Origin: Paenarthrobacter sp. A20
GTDB taxonomy: Bacteria; Actinomycetota; Actinomycetes; Actinomycetales; Micrococcaceae
NCBI RefSeq assembly: GCF_024168825.1
Contig: NZ_JALJWH010000001.1
Location: 1,674,001-1,738,000 of the forward strand
DNA length: 64,000 bases
Direction: 5' to 3'
A model generated the notes under the pieces. It ran no database searches. It worked only from the letters and a program-made list of their open reading frames with translations, and was not told the DNA's origin. Of the stretch, positions 49,844 through 58,673 are shown piece after piece. Each line of letters opens with the position of its first letter. Position 1 is the stretch's first letter. The position numbers and the translations under genes were made by a program.

Positions 49844-50931
49844 GCGTGGGCTCCTTCGGCAACCGCGTGCTGGGCTGTGTGCTGTGCTTCGACATTGGCC
49901 ACCGTGGCATCGGCGATGTCCAACGCGAAGGTCAGGTCGTCAATCAGGGTTTGCGCAGACGGCGGTTGCTTTGCTCCTGCAGCCAATGCGGCCAGTTCGC
50001 GCCACTCACCTTCGTAGCCGTTGTGGTCGAAGGGGCCGTGAATGGTGGTTTCGTTGCCGCGGGTGAAGGTCGCCACGGCCGAACCCGCCTGGACGTAGGA
50101 CGGTGTGAAGTCGATGCGGAGGACGGCGTCGTCGGAAAACGCCTCGAAGCTCCACTCCGGCTTCCATGTGTTGTTCATGGCTGCGCGGAGCTCGATGGTC
50201 CGTGTGGGGGTGCGGAGCGGGATGACGTAGCCGAACGGGCGGACGTGGCGTGCTTCCAGTACTTCGATGTCCTTGAAGTCCGGTGTGAACCTGCGGATCA
50301 AGGGGAGGTCGTGGATGGCCAGGCCCATGATCCCGCCGCGGAGTGCGCCCTTGATGACCTCGGGGTCCGAGTAGTCCGGGGCGCCGCCGGCGGGACGGGT
50401 GATGATCTCAGTGGCGAAGTCCTCAAACCGGGCGTTGGGCGGCAGGACGATCGAGGAACGGATCGTGTGGACGTTGTCCGGCAGGTCTCCCCAGTTCTCG
50501 CTTGCGGCGAGCCAGCCGGGATCGAAGGTGTGCATGGCGCCCACGATGATCGGCACTCCCGTTTCTTCGCTGACGGCGGAGATCTGCGCTGCTTCTTCGG
50601 CGTTCATGGCAAATGGCTTTTCGCAGAGGACGGCTTTCTTGCCGGCGCGGCAGGCGGCGATGACCTGCGCGGCGTGGAACTGGTGCGGGCTGCAGATGGC
50701 CACGATGTCTACGGAGGCGTCGCCCAGGAGGGCGTCGATGCTGGTGCTGTGCGTGGCACCAACGCGGGCGGCCACGGACTCAGCGACGGCGGGGTCGACG
50801 TCCATGATGTGGCGGACGGTAAGGATGTCGCCCAAGCGGGCGAGTGACGGCAAGTGGATGGCCTGGGTGACCGGGCCGGCGCCGAGGATGCCAACTCCCA
50901 AAGTAGGGGCGACGTCTATGTGGCTGGACAA
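49840..50931 (-). CDS. Gfo/Idh/MocA-family oxidoreductase, first gene of the 13-gene operon
   Basis: 363-aa oxidoreductase. The Rossmann start is LGVGILGAGPVTQAIHLPSL, the catalytic Lys is in CEKPFAMNAEEA, and a conserved His is in GGIMGLAIHDLPLIRRF. It heads the leftward operon 50931-38302 and is translationally coupled to the unassigned gene after it. It is divergent from the ROK regulator at 51076; the 144-base gap contains inverted repeats (50987-51030) that overlap the likely promoter. Confidence 0.9.
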   Translation of the reverse strand: MSSHIDVAPTLGVGILGAGPVTQAIHLPSLARLGDILTVRHIMDVDPAVAESVAARVGATHSTSIDALLGDASVDIVAICSPHQFHAAQVIAACRAGKKAVLCEKPFAMNAEEAAQISAVSEETGVPIIVGAMHTFDPGWLAASENWGDLPDNVHTIRSSIVLPPNARFEDFATEIITRPAGGAPDYSDPEVIKGALRGGIMGLAIHDLPLIRRFTPDFKDIEVLEARHVRPFGYVIPLRTPTRTIELRAAMNNTWKPEWSFEAFSDDAVLRIDFTPSYVQAGSAVATFTRGNETTIHGPFDHNGYEGEWRELAALAAGAKQPPSAQTLIDDLTFALDIADATVANVEAQHTAQHAVAEGAHA

Positions 50932-50986
50932 GTTCAGTTACCTCTTCGTAAGCGGACTGGTGTGCTGCTCATCACAACCTAAAGGG

Positions 50987-51030
50987 ACTTTTGTCGAGCG
51001 TCAAGCAAAAGTTGAAATATTGCCGACAAA
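50987..51030. promoter_or_regulatory. ROK operator candidates
   Basis: ACTTTTG (50987-50993) and CAAAAGT (51006-51012) form a perfect 7-bp inverted repeat with a 12-base centre. TTTGTCG (50990-50996) also has an inverted copy CGACAAA at 51024-51030. Both lie between the divergent Gfo/Idh and ROK genes. Confidence 0.55.
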
Positions 51031-51075
51031 CTTCTGCTGCATGACACGCATAAGCAATCGTGCTTCACTAAAGGC

Positions 51076-52293
51076 ATGACAACAGCCACCGGAAACGACG
51101 CCGGAAATACCTCCGTTCTGGAGGCTGGCAACCTTTCGCGTGCTGGCGACCTGTTCCAACTACTTCGCGACGGGCAAGCCCGCACCCGCGCCGAACTCGC
51201 AGTCACCACCGGGCTGGCCCGATCCACCGTCGCTTCCCGTATTGACGCCCTCATCAGTTCGGGTCTCGTGGGACCCGCCGGTGAGGCGAGCTCCAGCGGC
51301 GGCAGGCCGCCGTCGCGCTTTGCTTTCAACCCCGCCGCACGCGTCGTCCTCGCGGTCGACGTCGGAGCGACCCACGTGATTGTTGCCGTCACCGACCTCA
51401 GCGGCAGCATCCTCGCGGAGCGACGCCTCGCACAAGAAGTCGCCGACGGCCCCGAGATGGTCCTGGGCCGCGTCATCTCCGCGGGCCGTGAACTTTTGGC
51501 CGAGGCGGGCCGCCAAATTGGCGACCTCGCCGGCATGGGCATCGGCTTGCCCGGGCCCGTTGAACACGACACCGGGCGGCCCGTGAAGCCGCCCATCATG
51601 CCCGGGTGGGACGGATTCGACGTCGTCACGTACGTCCAGCGCTCGTTGCCCGTTCCCGTCCTGGTGGACAACGACGTCAACATCATGGCCCTCGGCGAAC
51701 GCACCGCGTACTGGCCGGACCACGACAACTTCCTGTTCATCAAAGTGGCCACCGGCATCGGCGCCGGCATCATCAGCAGCGGTGAGCTGCAGCGTGGTGC
51801 CAACGGCACCGCCGGCGACCTCGGCCACGTCCGGGTGCCACGCGGCGACGACGTCCTCTGCCGATGCGGCAACCACGGGTGCCTCGAAGCGCTGGCCTCA
51901 GGTCCCGCCGTCGCGCGTCAACTGCAGGCGCAAGGCCTGGAAGCGTCCACAGGTGCCGACGTCCTCCGGCTGGTCGGCGAGGGAAACCTGCAGGCGATCC
52001 AGGCGCTGCGCCAGGCGGGCCGCGATGTTGGCGATGTGCTGGCAACCGTGGTCAACCTGCTCAATCCGTCCATGATCATCATCGGCGGCAGCGTGGGGGA
52101 GGCCGGCGAACACCTCGTGGCCGGCATCCGCGAAGTGGTGTACCGACGTTCGCTGCCGCTGGCCACCACGCACCTGCGCATCGGCATCTCCATGGCCGGT
52201 GACCGCGCGGCCATCCTGGGTGCCAGCCAGATGGTCACCCAGCACGTTCTGTCGCCGGCAGTGATTGAGGCCACGCTCCAAGCGACGGGATAA
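51076..52293 (+). CDS. ROK-family transcriptional repressor
   Basis: 405-aa regulator. The N-terminal winged HTH (about residues 20-80) contains TRAELAVTTGLARSTVASRI. The sugar-kinase-like ROK domain has the phosphate loop AVDVGATHVIVAV and the zinc motif CRCGNHGCLEAL, both intact. It is divergent from the 13-gene operon and probably represses it until a sugar or keto-sugar binds. Length and order fit NagC/XylR-type repressors. The MFS gene 41 bases downstream is probably co-transcribed. Confidence 0.93.
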   Translation: MTTATGNDAGNTSVLEAGNLSRAGDLFQLLRDGQARTRAELAVTTGLARSTVASRIDALISSGLVGPAGEASSSGGRPPSRFAFNPAARVVLAVDVGATHVIVAVTDLSGSILAERRLAQEVADGPEMVLGRVISAGRELLAEAGRQIGDLAGMGIGLPGPVEHDTGRPVKPPIMPGWDGFDVVTYVQRSLPVPVLVDNDVNIMALGERTAYWPDHDNFLFIKVATGIGAGIISSGELQRGANGTAGDLGHVRVPRGDDVLCRCGNHGCLEALASGPAVARQLQAQGLEASTGADVLRLVGEGNLQAIQALRQAGRDVGDVLATVVNLLNPSMIIIGGSVGEAGEHLVAGIREVVYRRSLPLATTHLRIGISMAGDRAAILGASQMVTQHVLSPAVIEATLQATG

Positions 52294-52334
52294 GCCTTGT
52301 TCGGTGCCGTATGACGGGTGGTGGCGTGATAGCA

Positions 52335-53537
52335 ATGAAAGTGATGTCTACTTTCTTTGCCAAAATTCCCCGCGGTTGGCTGATCCTCGCGTGCATCGGC
52401 CTCATTGCCCTGAACATGCGCGGACCCTTCGTGGCCGTGGCTCCCGTGGTGGATTCCCTGCAGCAGGATCTCGGCTTCTCGCCGGTTGAACTCGGGCTGC
52501 TGACCGGCATTCCGGTGCTCTGTTTCTCCCTCGCGTCCCCCTTGGCCTCCCTGGCCGGACGACGCCTCGGAGCCGAATTCGCCGTGATGCTCACGCTGCT
52601 CGGCGTGCTGGCCGGGGTGGTGATCCGTTCCAGTGGCGGCAGCGTTTCGATGATGGTGGGCACGGTCATCATTGGCGTGGCCATCACCATCGGCAATATC
52701 GCAGTGCCGCTTATTATCCGGCGCGACTTTGCACCTCGGCGGCAGGCAACCGCGATGGGCGTCTATACGGCCGCGCTCAACATCGGCTCGTTCCTCACGT
52801 CGGTGGCAACTGCGCCCTTGGCTGAGCTGGTGGGGTGGAGGCTGGCCCTGGCCGCGAGCGCCTTGTTGTCGTTGGCGGCCATCCTGTTCTGGGTGCCAAC
52901 CGTCGGTGCCCGACGGGCCTTTATTCCGGCAGCTGTTCCTGCGCCTCCGGCTTCCAGCGCCGGGCCTGTTGCGGGTGTGGGCTGGCTGACTGTGGGCCTG
53001 ACCTTCGGTTTCGCTGGCCAGGCCTTCTCCTACTACGGCATCACCGCGTGGCTGCCCAGTTTCCTCTCCGATGAACTCGCCATGGGCACCGCCGAAGCCG
53101 GTGCGGGGTCCTCGCTGTTCCAGATCTTCGCGATCGTGGGCGGTCTGGGCGTGCCGCTTCTGGCCCGCTTCGCCAGTACGACGACGGTGGCGGTCACCTT
53201 GAGCGCGCTGTGGCTGACAGTTCCCGTGGGCTTGCTGCTCTCGCCTTCGCTGTGGTGGTTGTGGTCCTCGCTGGGCGGTGTTGCCCAAGGCGGTGGCATC
53301 ACGGTGATCTTCATTGCCATCATCAAGTTCGCGCAATCCCAGGCCGCTGCCGGGAAGATGTCCGCGATGGTGCAGGGGGTGGGTTACTGCTTTGCTGCGT
53401 TGGCGCCGACTGTTGTGGGATACGTGCACAGTGTGACCGACGGCTGGACTGTCCCGCTCTTCGTGATCCTCGGCTCGGTGCTCGCGTTCTGCGTCTGCAC
53501 CACGTTGTCCGTGCGCTGGGTGGCCCGGCAGCGCTAG
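52335..53537 (+). CDS. MFS transporter (CynX/NimT-like)
   Basis: 400-aa major facilitator with 12 membrane segments. It starts in the CynX/NimT style (LILACIGLIALNMRGPFVAVAPVVDSLQQDLG), where the NxR motif is typical of carriers for cyanate-like or small polar compounds. The start is uncertain: in-frame ATGs occur at 52311, 52335 and 52344, none with a strong ribosome binding site; 52335 is a compromise. Position after the ROK gene suggests either a link to the sugar operon or simple co-transcription. Substrate unknown. Confidence 0.87.
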   Translation: MKVMSTFFAKIPRGWLILACIGLIALNMRGPFVAVAPVVDSLQQDLGFSPVELGLLTGIPVLCFSLASPLASLAGRRLGAEFAVMLTLLGVLAGVVIRSSGGSVSMMVGTVIIGVAITIGNIAVPLIIRRDFAPRRQATAMGVYTAALNIGSFLTSVATAPLAELVGWRLALAASALLSLAAILFWVPTVGARRAFIPAAVPAPPASSAGPVAGVGWLTVGLTFGFAGQAFSYYGITAWLPSFLSDELAMGTAEAGAGSSLFQIFAIVGGLGVPLLARFASTTTVAVTLSALWLTVPVGLLLSPSLWWLWSSLGGVAQGGGITVIFIAIIKFAQSQAAAGKMSAMVQGVGYCFAALAPTVVGYVHSVTDGWTVPLFVILGSVLAFCVCTTLSVRWVARQR

Positions 53538-53567
53538 GGCTGCCCGGCAGCGCCAGAGTATTCCGCT

Positions 53568-53626
53568 GCTGGGCTGCCTCCCCGGCGGTCGGGGTCACTT
53601 GTTGCGAAGAGTGCAGGCAGCCCAGC
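53568..53626. terminator. Large hairpin between MFS gene and aceB
   Basis: GCTGGGCTGCCT (53568-53579) pairs perfectly with AGGCAGCCCAGC (53615-53626) around a 35-base loop, in the convergent gap 53538-53663. Probable bidirectional terminator without a T-tract. Confidence 0.5.
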
Positions 53627-53663
53627 GTCGGGGCTTGATGTGTCGCTTGCTCAGGTCCTGGAC

Positions 53664-55316
53664 CTAAGCGGCGACGAGTTCCTCTTCCGTGGCCTCTTCT
53701 CGGGCCTCGGTGAGGAAACGTGCGTACGCGGGGATGGTCAGGAAGGTGGGGAATTCCTCGGCCAACGTGACTTCCTCGAAGATGGCGCGGGCATCAGCGA
53801 AGCGGTCTCCATCGAAGCGTTCCAGGCGGGCGAATTCCTCGTCCAGCAGGTCCTCTACCCATTCACGGGTGATCACGTCACCGTTCTCGATGATGGCGTG
53901 GGAGTGGATCCACTGCCACAGCTGGGACCGGGAGATCTCGGCGGTGGCTGCGTCTTCCATGAGGTTGTGAATGGCCACAGCCCCGTTGCCCCGCAGCCAG
54001 GACTCGATGTAGCGGATGCCCACCTCGATGTTCAGACGGACCCCGCCCTCGGTGATGGTGCCCTCCGTGCTGGCGATATCGATCAGCGCACGGTCATCCG
54101 GGGTGACATCCTCGCGGGAACGGTCCAACTGGTTGGAGCGGTCTCCGAGAACTGAGTCAAAAACTTCCCGGCATACCGGCACCAGATCCGGGTGGGCCAC
54201 CCACGAGCCGTCGAAGCCGTCGTTGGCCTCGCGGGTCTTGTCAGCACGAACCTTCTCGAACGAAGCAGTGTTGGCTGCCTCATCCTTGCGGTTCGGGACA
54301 GCTGCTGCCATCCCACCGATCGCCATGGCCCCGCGGCGGTGGCAGGCCCGGACCAGTTGCTCGGTGTAAGCGCGCATGAACGGCTGGGTCATGGTCACCT
54401 GGCCGCGGTCCGGGAGCACAAAACGCGGTCCGCGGGTACGGAAGTTCTTGATCAGGGAGAAAATGTAGTCCCACCGGCCGGCGTTCAAACCGCTCGCATG
54501 GTCGCGGAGTTCGTACAAGATCTCCTCCATCTCGAACGCGGCGGTGATGGTCTCGATCAGCACCGTGGCCCGGATGGTGCCCTGCGGGATGCCCAGCAGG
54601 TCCTGTGCCAGGACGAAGATGTCGTTCCACAACCGGGCTTCGAGGTGGTTCTCGATCTTCGGCAAGTAGAAGTACGGGCCCTTGCCCTGGGCCAGCAGGC
54701 GGCGGGCGTTGTGGAAGAAGAACAACCCGAAGTCCACGATTCCGCCGGCGATCGGCTTGCCGTCGATCAGCATGTGCTTCTCCGGCAGGTGCCAACCACG
54801 CGGGCGGACCACGATAGTGGGCAGGTCCTCGGCCGACTTGAGCTTGTATTCCTTGCCCTCAGGGGACGTGAAATCAATCCGACGCTCCAAAGCATCGGTC
54901 AGGTTCAGCTGACCCTGGATCACGTTCCGCCATGTCGGCGTGGACGAATCCTCCATGTCAGCCAGCCACACCTTCGCCCCCGAGTTCAGGGCATTGATGG
55001 TCATCTTCTTATCCACCGGACCCGTGATCTCCACCCGGCGGTCCTCCAAACCCGGAGCCGGGGGAGCCACCCGCCAGGTCGGATCGTTCCGGATGCCCTC
55101 GGTCTGCGGCAGGAACCGCGGATCCTGGCCACCGGAAATCTGGTTGCGACGGGCGTGCCGTGCCTGCATCAGCTCCTGACGACGATCAGCCGTAGCCCGG
55201 TGCAACTTGCCAATGAACTCAAGGGCATCCGGCGTGAGGACCTCGTTCTGCCGGCACATGGGCTGCGCGGTCAAAGTAATGCCATTGATAGTGAAGTTGT
55301 CAGTGAAGCTGTTCAT
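53664..55316 (-). CDS. aceB: Malate synthase A
   Basis: 550-aa enzyme condensing glyoxylate and acetyl-CoA to malate in the glyoxylate bypass. Signature stretches are [70 protein letters not shown] (conserved catalytic region) and [16 protein letters not shown] 55316 is preferred over an upstream in-frame start at 55340 because GGAG precedes it and the family starts there. It lies 229 bases downstream of aceA on the same strand; the gap carries a 17-bp direct repeat. Confidence 0.97.
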   Translation of the reverse strand: MNSFTDNFTINGITLTAQPMCRQNEVLTPDALEFIGKLHRATADRRQELMQARHARRNQISGGQDPRFLPQTEGIRNDPTWRVAPPAPGLEDRRVEITGPVDKKMTINALNSGAKVWLADMEDSSTPTWRNVIQGQLNLTDALERRIDFTSPEGKEYKLKSAEDLPTIVVRPRGWHLPEKHMLIDGKPIAGGIVDFGLFFFHNARRLLAQGKGPYFYLPKIENHLEARLWNDIFVLAQDLLGIPQGTIRATVLIETITAAFEMEEILYELRDHASGLNAGRWDYIFSLIKNFRTRGPRFVLPDRGQVTMTQPFMRAYTEQLVRACHRRGAMAIGGMAAAVPNRKDEAANTASFEKVRADKTREANDGFDGSWVAHPDLVPVCREVFDSVLGDRSNQLDRSREDVTPDDRALIDIASTEGTITEGGVRLNIEVGIRYIESWLRGNGAVAIHNLMEDAATAEISRSQLWQWIHSHAIIENGDVITREWVEDLLDEEFARLERFDGDRFADARAIFEEVTLAEEFPTFLTIPAYARFLTEAREEATEEELVAA

Positions 55317-55384
55317 TTCAATCTCTCCTATGAGAAGCAAAAGTTCGACGGCGGCGGGCCGGGTTGGGTAATCCTCCGCGTGCT

Positions 55385-55478
55385 ATTCCCCATCCCGCCC
55401 GCTTGGCCTCGCAGAGCTCGGCCGGCGTCCGGGACAGGGCCCCTTTTACGCACGCTTCCGGATTCCCCATCCCGCCCG
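55385..55478. repeat. 17-bp direct repeat in the aceA-aceB gap
   Basis: ATTCCCCATCCCGCCCG occurs at 55385-55401 and again exactly at 55462-55478, 77 bases apart. The gap 55317-55545 contains nothing coding. The GC-rich DNA between the copies could fold, but no clean terminator stem is obvious. Confidence 0.6.
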
Positions 55479-55545
55479 GTGGCGGTGGGTGCCGCCGTCG
55501 TGCCTTCCGGTGAGCGAAGCGAGCAGCTCACCTTGGGCGATGTGG

Positions 55546-56874
55546 TTAGTGGAATTGGCCCTCTTCGGTCGATCCGACCAGTGCGAGGGTGGATGCGTTC
55601 GGGTTGAGCGCGGTTGCGATGTCGTCGAAGTAGCCGGTGCCGACTTCGCGCTGGTGCTTGGTGGCGGTGTAGCCGCGGGACTCGGAGGCGAATTCCTTTT
55701 CCTGGAGCTCGACGTAGGCGCTCATGCCTTCACGGGCGTAGCCGTGGGCGAGGTCGAACATCGAGTAGTTCAGGGCGTGGAAGCCGGCCAGGGTGATGAA
55801 CTGGAACGTGAAGCCCATGGCGCCGAGTTCACGCTGGAACTTGGCGATGGTGGTGTCGTCCAGGTGCTTGCGCCAGTTGAAGGACGGGGAGCAGTTGTAG
55901 GAGAGCATCTGGTCCGGGAAGTCGGCCTTGACCGATTCGGCGAACTTGCGGGCCAGTTCCAGGTCCGGGGTTCCGGTCTCCATCCAGATGAGGTCGGAGT
56001 ACGGTGCGTAGGCCTTGGCCCGGGCGATGCAGGGTTCGATTCCGTTGCGGACCTTGTAGAAGCCCTCGGCAGTGCGCTCGCCAGTGGTGAATTCCTGGTC
56101 GCGCTCGTCAACGTCGGAAGTGATCAGGGTTGCTGCTTCGGCGTCCGTGCGGGCAATGACCACCGTGGGAGTATCGGCGACGTCGGCTGCCAGACGTGCG
56201 GCGTTCAGGGTCCGGATGTGCTGCTGGGTGGGGATCAGGACCTTGCCGCCGAGGTGGCCGCACTTCTTTTCGGAAGCGAGCTGGTCTTCCCAGTGAACGC
56301 CCGAGGCGCCAGCGGTGATCATGGATTTCATGAGCTCGTAGGCGTTCAGCGGGCCACCGAAGCCGGCTTCTGCGTCGGCGACGATCGGGACCAGCCAGTC
56401 TTCAACGGTCTTGACGCCCTCGGCGTATTCGATCTGGTCTGCACGGAGCAGGGCGTTGTTGATGCGGCGGACAACCTGGGGCACCGAGTTGGCCGGGTAC
56501 AGGGACTGGTCCGGGTAGGTCTGGCCCGACAGGTTGGCGTCTGCGGCCACCTGCCAGCCGGAGAGATAAATGGCACGGAGGCCGGCCTTAACCTGCTGCA
56601 CTGCCTGGTTACCGGTCAGGGCTCCGAGGGCGTTGGTGTAGCCGCCGGTGGGAGCTTCCTCAGTGAGCTGCTTCCAGAGCTTCTCCGAACCGCGGCGGGC
56701 CAGGGTGTGCTCTTCGGAGACGCGACCGCGGAGGCGGACGACGTCGGTGGCCGAGTAATCACGGGTGACGCCTTCCCACCGCGGGTTGGCGGACCATTCA
56801 AGTTCCAGCGCTGCGGCCTGCTCGCTTGCCGTTTCCTGAGCGGAAGATTCTGCTGGTTCAAATGAAGCGGTCAT
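55546..56874 (-). CDS. aceA: Isocitrate lyase
   Basis: 442-aa enzyme cleaving isocitrate to glyoxylate and succinate. The signature KKCGH is present, with catalytic Cys205. Other family marks are [53 protein letters not shown] and [11 protein letters not shown]. The length is typical of the short bacterial class. It is divergent from the RamB-like regulator (145-base gap with TGCACTTC repeats at 56977 and 57020) and followed by aceB. It is expected to be induced on acetate or fatty acids. Confidence 0.97.
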   Translation of the reverse strand: MTASFEPAESSAQETASEQAAALELEWSANPRWEGVTRDYSATDVVRLRGRVSEEHTLARRGSEKLWKQLTEEAPTGGYTNALGALTGNQAVQQVKAGLRAIYLSGWQVAADANLSGQTYPDQSLYPANSVPQVVRRINNALLRADQIEYAEGVKTVEDWLVPIVADAEAGFGGPLNAYELMKSMITAGASGVHWEDQLASEKKCGHLGGKVLIPTQQHIRTLNAARLAADVADTPTVVIARTDAEAATLITSDVDERDQEFTTGERTAEGFYKVRNGIEPCIARAKAYAPYSDLIWMETGTPDLELARKFAESVKADFPDQMLSYNCSPSFNWRKHLDDTTIAKFQRELGAMGFTFQFITLAGFHALNYSMFDLAHGYAREGMSAYVELQEKEFASESRGYTATKHQREVGTGYFDDIATALNPNASTLALVGSTEEGQFH

Positions 56875-57008
56875 CTTGATCTCCTAGGTGGTGCCCGGGC
56901 CGGCCTCCGCTGCGCCTTTGCTGCATCGGCCGGCTTACCCGGGGTCTGTATTTCTTTTTCGTAAGTCCTACTTTTCTGCACTTCCAAGAGGGTTACTAGA
57001 GGAAAACT

Positions 57009-57071
57009 ATGGAAAGAAATGCACTTCTTCGCGTATTCTCAAGAAATGTCGCCTGTGAGCTGGAATCGTGA
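57009..57071 (+). CDS. Possible upstream ORF overlapping the RamB-like start
   Basis: ATG 57009 has a better ribosome binding site (GAGGAAA) than either candidate start of the regulator. It opens a 20-codon frame (MERNALLRVFSR...) that ends at TGA 57069-57071, inside the regulator gene and out of frame with it. It could couple or limit translation of the regulator, or it may be chance. Confidence 0.25.
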   Translation: MERNALLRVFSRNVACELES

Positions 57072-58533
57072 AGTCGCATCACCGTCGTTATCGCCTGCGT
57101 CCCCTGAACTGGACGTCATCAGCCTTGGCCGCCGTGTACGGCACCTGCGCAAGCAGGCCGGACTGACGCTGGACGACTTGAGTGCCGCCGTCGGGACCGC
57201 ACCGAGCCAGCTGAGCCTGATCGAAAACGGCAAGCGCGAACCAAAACTGGGGCTCCTTCAGCAGCTGGCCGCGTCCCTGAACGTCAGCATCGATCAGCTG
57301 CTGGGAGCGGAGCCCCCGAGCCGCAGGGCGGCCTTGGAAATCGAGCTCGAACGGTACCAGCGCGGACCGCTGTACGAGTCGTTGAACCTGCCCAGAATCC
57401 GCATCAGCTCGCGGCTTCCGCTGGATGTGCTGGAGTCACAGGTGGGGCTGCTTCAGGAGCTCGAACGCAAGCTCAACGAGCAGGTGGCGACGCCGGAAGA
57501 AGCCCGCCGCGCGAACGGCGAGTTGCGTGCCATGATGCGCGAGCGCGGTAACTATTTCCCCGAGTATGAGGCCGAGGCGCAGAAGGTCCTCAAGGGGGTC
57601 GGCTACACCGCGGGCCCGCTGAGCCAGCACGTCATTGCTGACATCGCTGAGAATCTCGGCTTCAGCCTGCATCATGTGGGCGATTTGCCGCACTCGACAC
57701 GGTCTGTGACGGACTTGAAGAACCACAGAATTTATCTCACGCAGAACCAACGGCAGGATCACGATCCCCGCTCGGTGCTCCTGCAGGCTTTGGGCCACTA
57801 CGTCTTGGGGCATGAAACTCCGCGGAACTACGGGGATTTCCTGGCACAGAGGGTTGCCACCAACTACTTTGCTGCGGCGTTGTTGCTTCCGGAACAGGCA
57901 ACGGTGGACTTCCTGCAAAAGGCCAAGGCGGCTAAGGAAATCGCTGTGGAGGACATCCGGGACGCTTTCGCCGTGTCCTACGAAACGGCTGCGCACCGCT
58001 TCACCAACCTCGCCACCAAGCACCTGGGCATCACCACGCACTTCCAGAAGACGCACCAGTCCGGCATCATCTACAAGGCCTACGAGAACGACGGCGTGAC
58101 GTTCCCGCAGGACCACACCGGGGCCATCGAGGGCCAGCCGTCGTGCAAGGCGTGGACCTCACGTGCTGTGTTCGACGTGCCGGACAAGTTCAGCGCCTAC
58201 AGCCAGTACACGGACACGCCGTCGGGCACGTACTGGTGCACAGCCCGCACCGAGCGGTCTGCAGCGGGTGAGTTTTCGCTCAGCATCGGCGTGCCGTACC
58301 AGCATGTGAAGTGGTTCCGCGGCCGGGAGACCACCGCACGCGCAACGTCCAACTGCCCGGATCCCAACTGCTGCAAGCGGCCCCCGGCATCTTTGGCGAA
58401 CGAGTGGGCCGGGAACGCCTGGCCCTCCGCGCGGGCCCATTCGCACCTGCTGGCCGCCATGCCTCCCGGGGCGTTCCCCGGCGTGGACGAGACCGAGGTG
58501 TACTCCTTCCTGGCAGCCCACTCCGAGCGCTGA
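57019..58533 (+). CDS. ramB: RamB-like acetate metabolism regulator (XRE HTH plus IrrE-type domain)
   Basis: 504-aa protein. After a variable N-terminus, an XRE helix-turn-helix spans about residues 35-90 (LGRRVRHLRKQAGLTLDDLS, then PSQLSLIENGKREPKL). A middle domain and an IrrE/DUF955-type region follow (ALGHYVLGHETPRNYGDFLAQRVATNYFAAALLLP). The C-terminal DUF2083-like part ends with a Cys-rich stretch (SNCPDPNCCKRP). This order matches RamB/ScfR regulators of glyoxylate and short-chain fatty acid metabolism, and it is divergent from aceA. The start is uncertain: ATG 57019 or 57046, both with poor ribosome binding sites. Confidence 0.88.
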   Translation: MHFFAYSQEMSPVSWNREVASPSLSPASPELDVISLGRRVRHLRKQAGLTLDDLSAAVGTAPSQLSLIENGKREPKLGLLQQLAASLNVSIDQLLGAEPPSRRAALEIELERYQRGPLYESLNLPRIRISSRLPLDVLESQVGLLQELERKLNEQVATPEEARRANGELRAMMRERGNYFPEYEAEAQKVLKGVGYTAGPLSQHVIADIAENLGFSLHHVGDLPHSTRSVTDLKNHRIYLTQNQRQDHDPRSVLLQALGHYVLGHETPRNYGDFLAQRVATNYFAAALLLPEQATVDFLQKAKAAKEIAVEDIRDAFAVSYETAAHRFTNLATKHLGITTHFQKTHQSGIIYKAYENDGVTFPQDHTGAIEGQPSCKAWTSRAVFDVPDKFSAYSQYTDTPSGTYWCTARTERSAAGEFSLSIGVPYQHVKWFRGRETTARATSNCPDPNCCKRPPASLANEWAGNAWPSARAHSHLLAAMPPGAFPGVDETEVYSFLAAHSER

Positions 58534-58582
58534 CGCTCTATCACCTTCCGCGTGCTTAAGCGTGACGCTCTATCACCTTCCG
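58531..58582. repeat. Tandem 20-bp direct repeat at the RamB-like stop codon
   Basis: TGACGCTCTATCACCTTCCG occurs at 58531-58550 and, identically, at 58563-58582 (period 32). The first copy begins with the TGA stop codon of the regulator gene. The gap 58534-58673 contains nothing else recognisable apart from the serpin ribosome binding region. Confidence 0.75.
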
Positions 58583-58673
58583 GCAACATTTGGCGATCCT
58601 TCTCTCACCTCCCGGGAGTTTCCACGTCCAAAGGGGCACGATGTGAGGACAACACCAAGCAGGGGGATCCGCC

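Noticed and set aside
54192..56865. Long plus-strand open frames across aceB and aceA
   Set aside because: They are antisense to malate synthase and isocitrate lyase, whose signatures are unmistakable.
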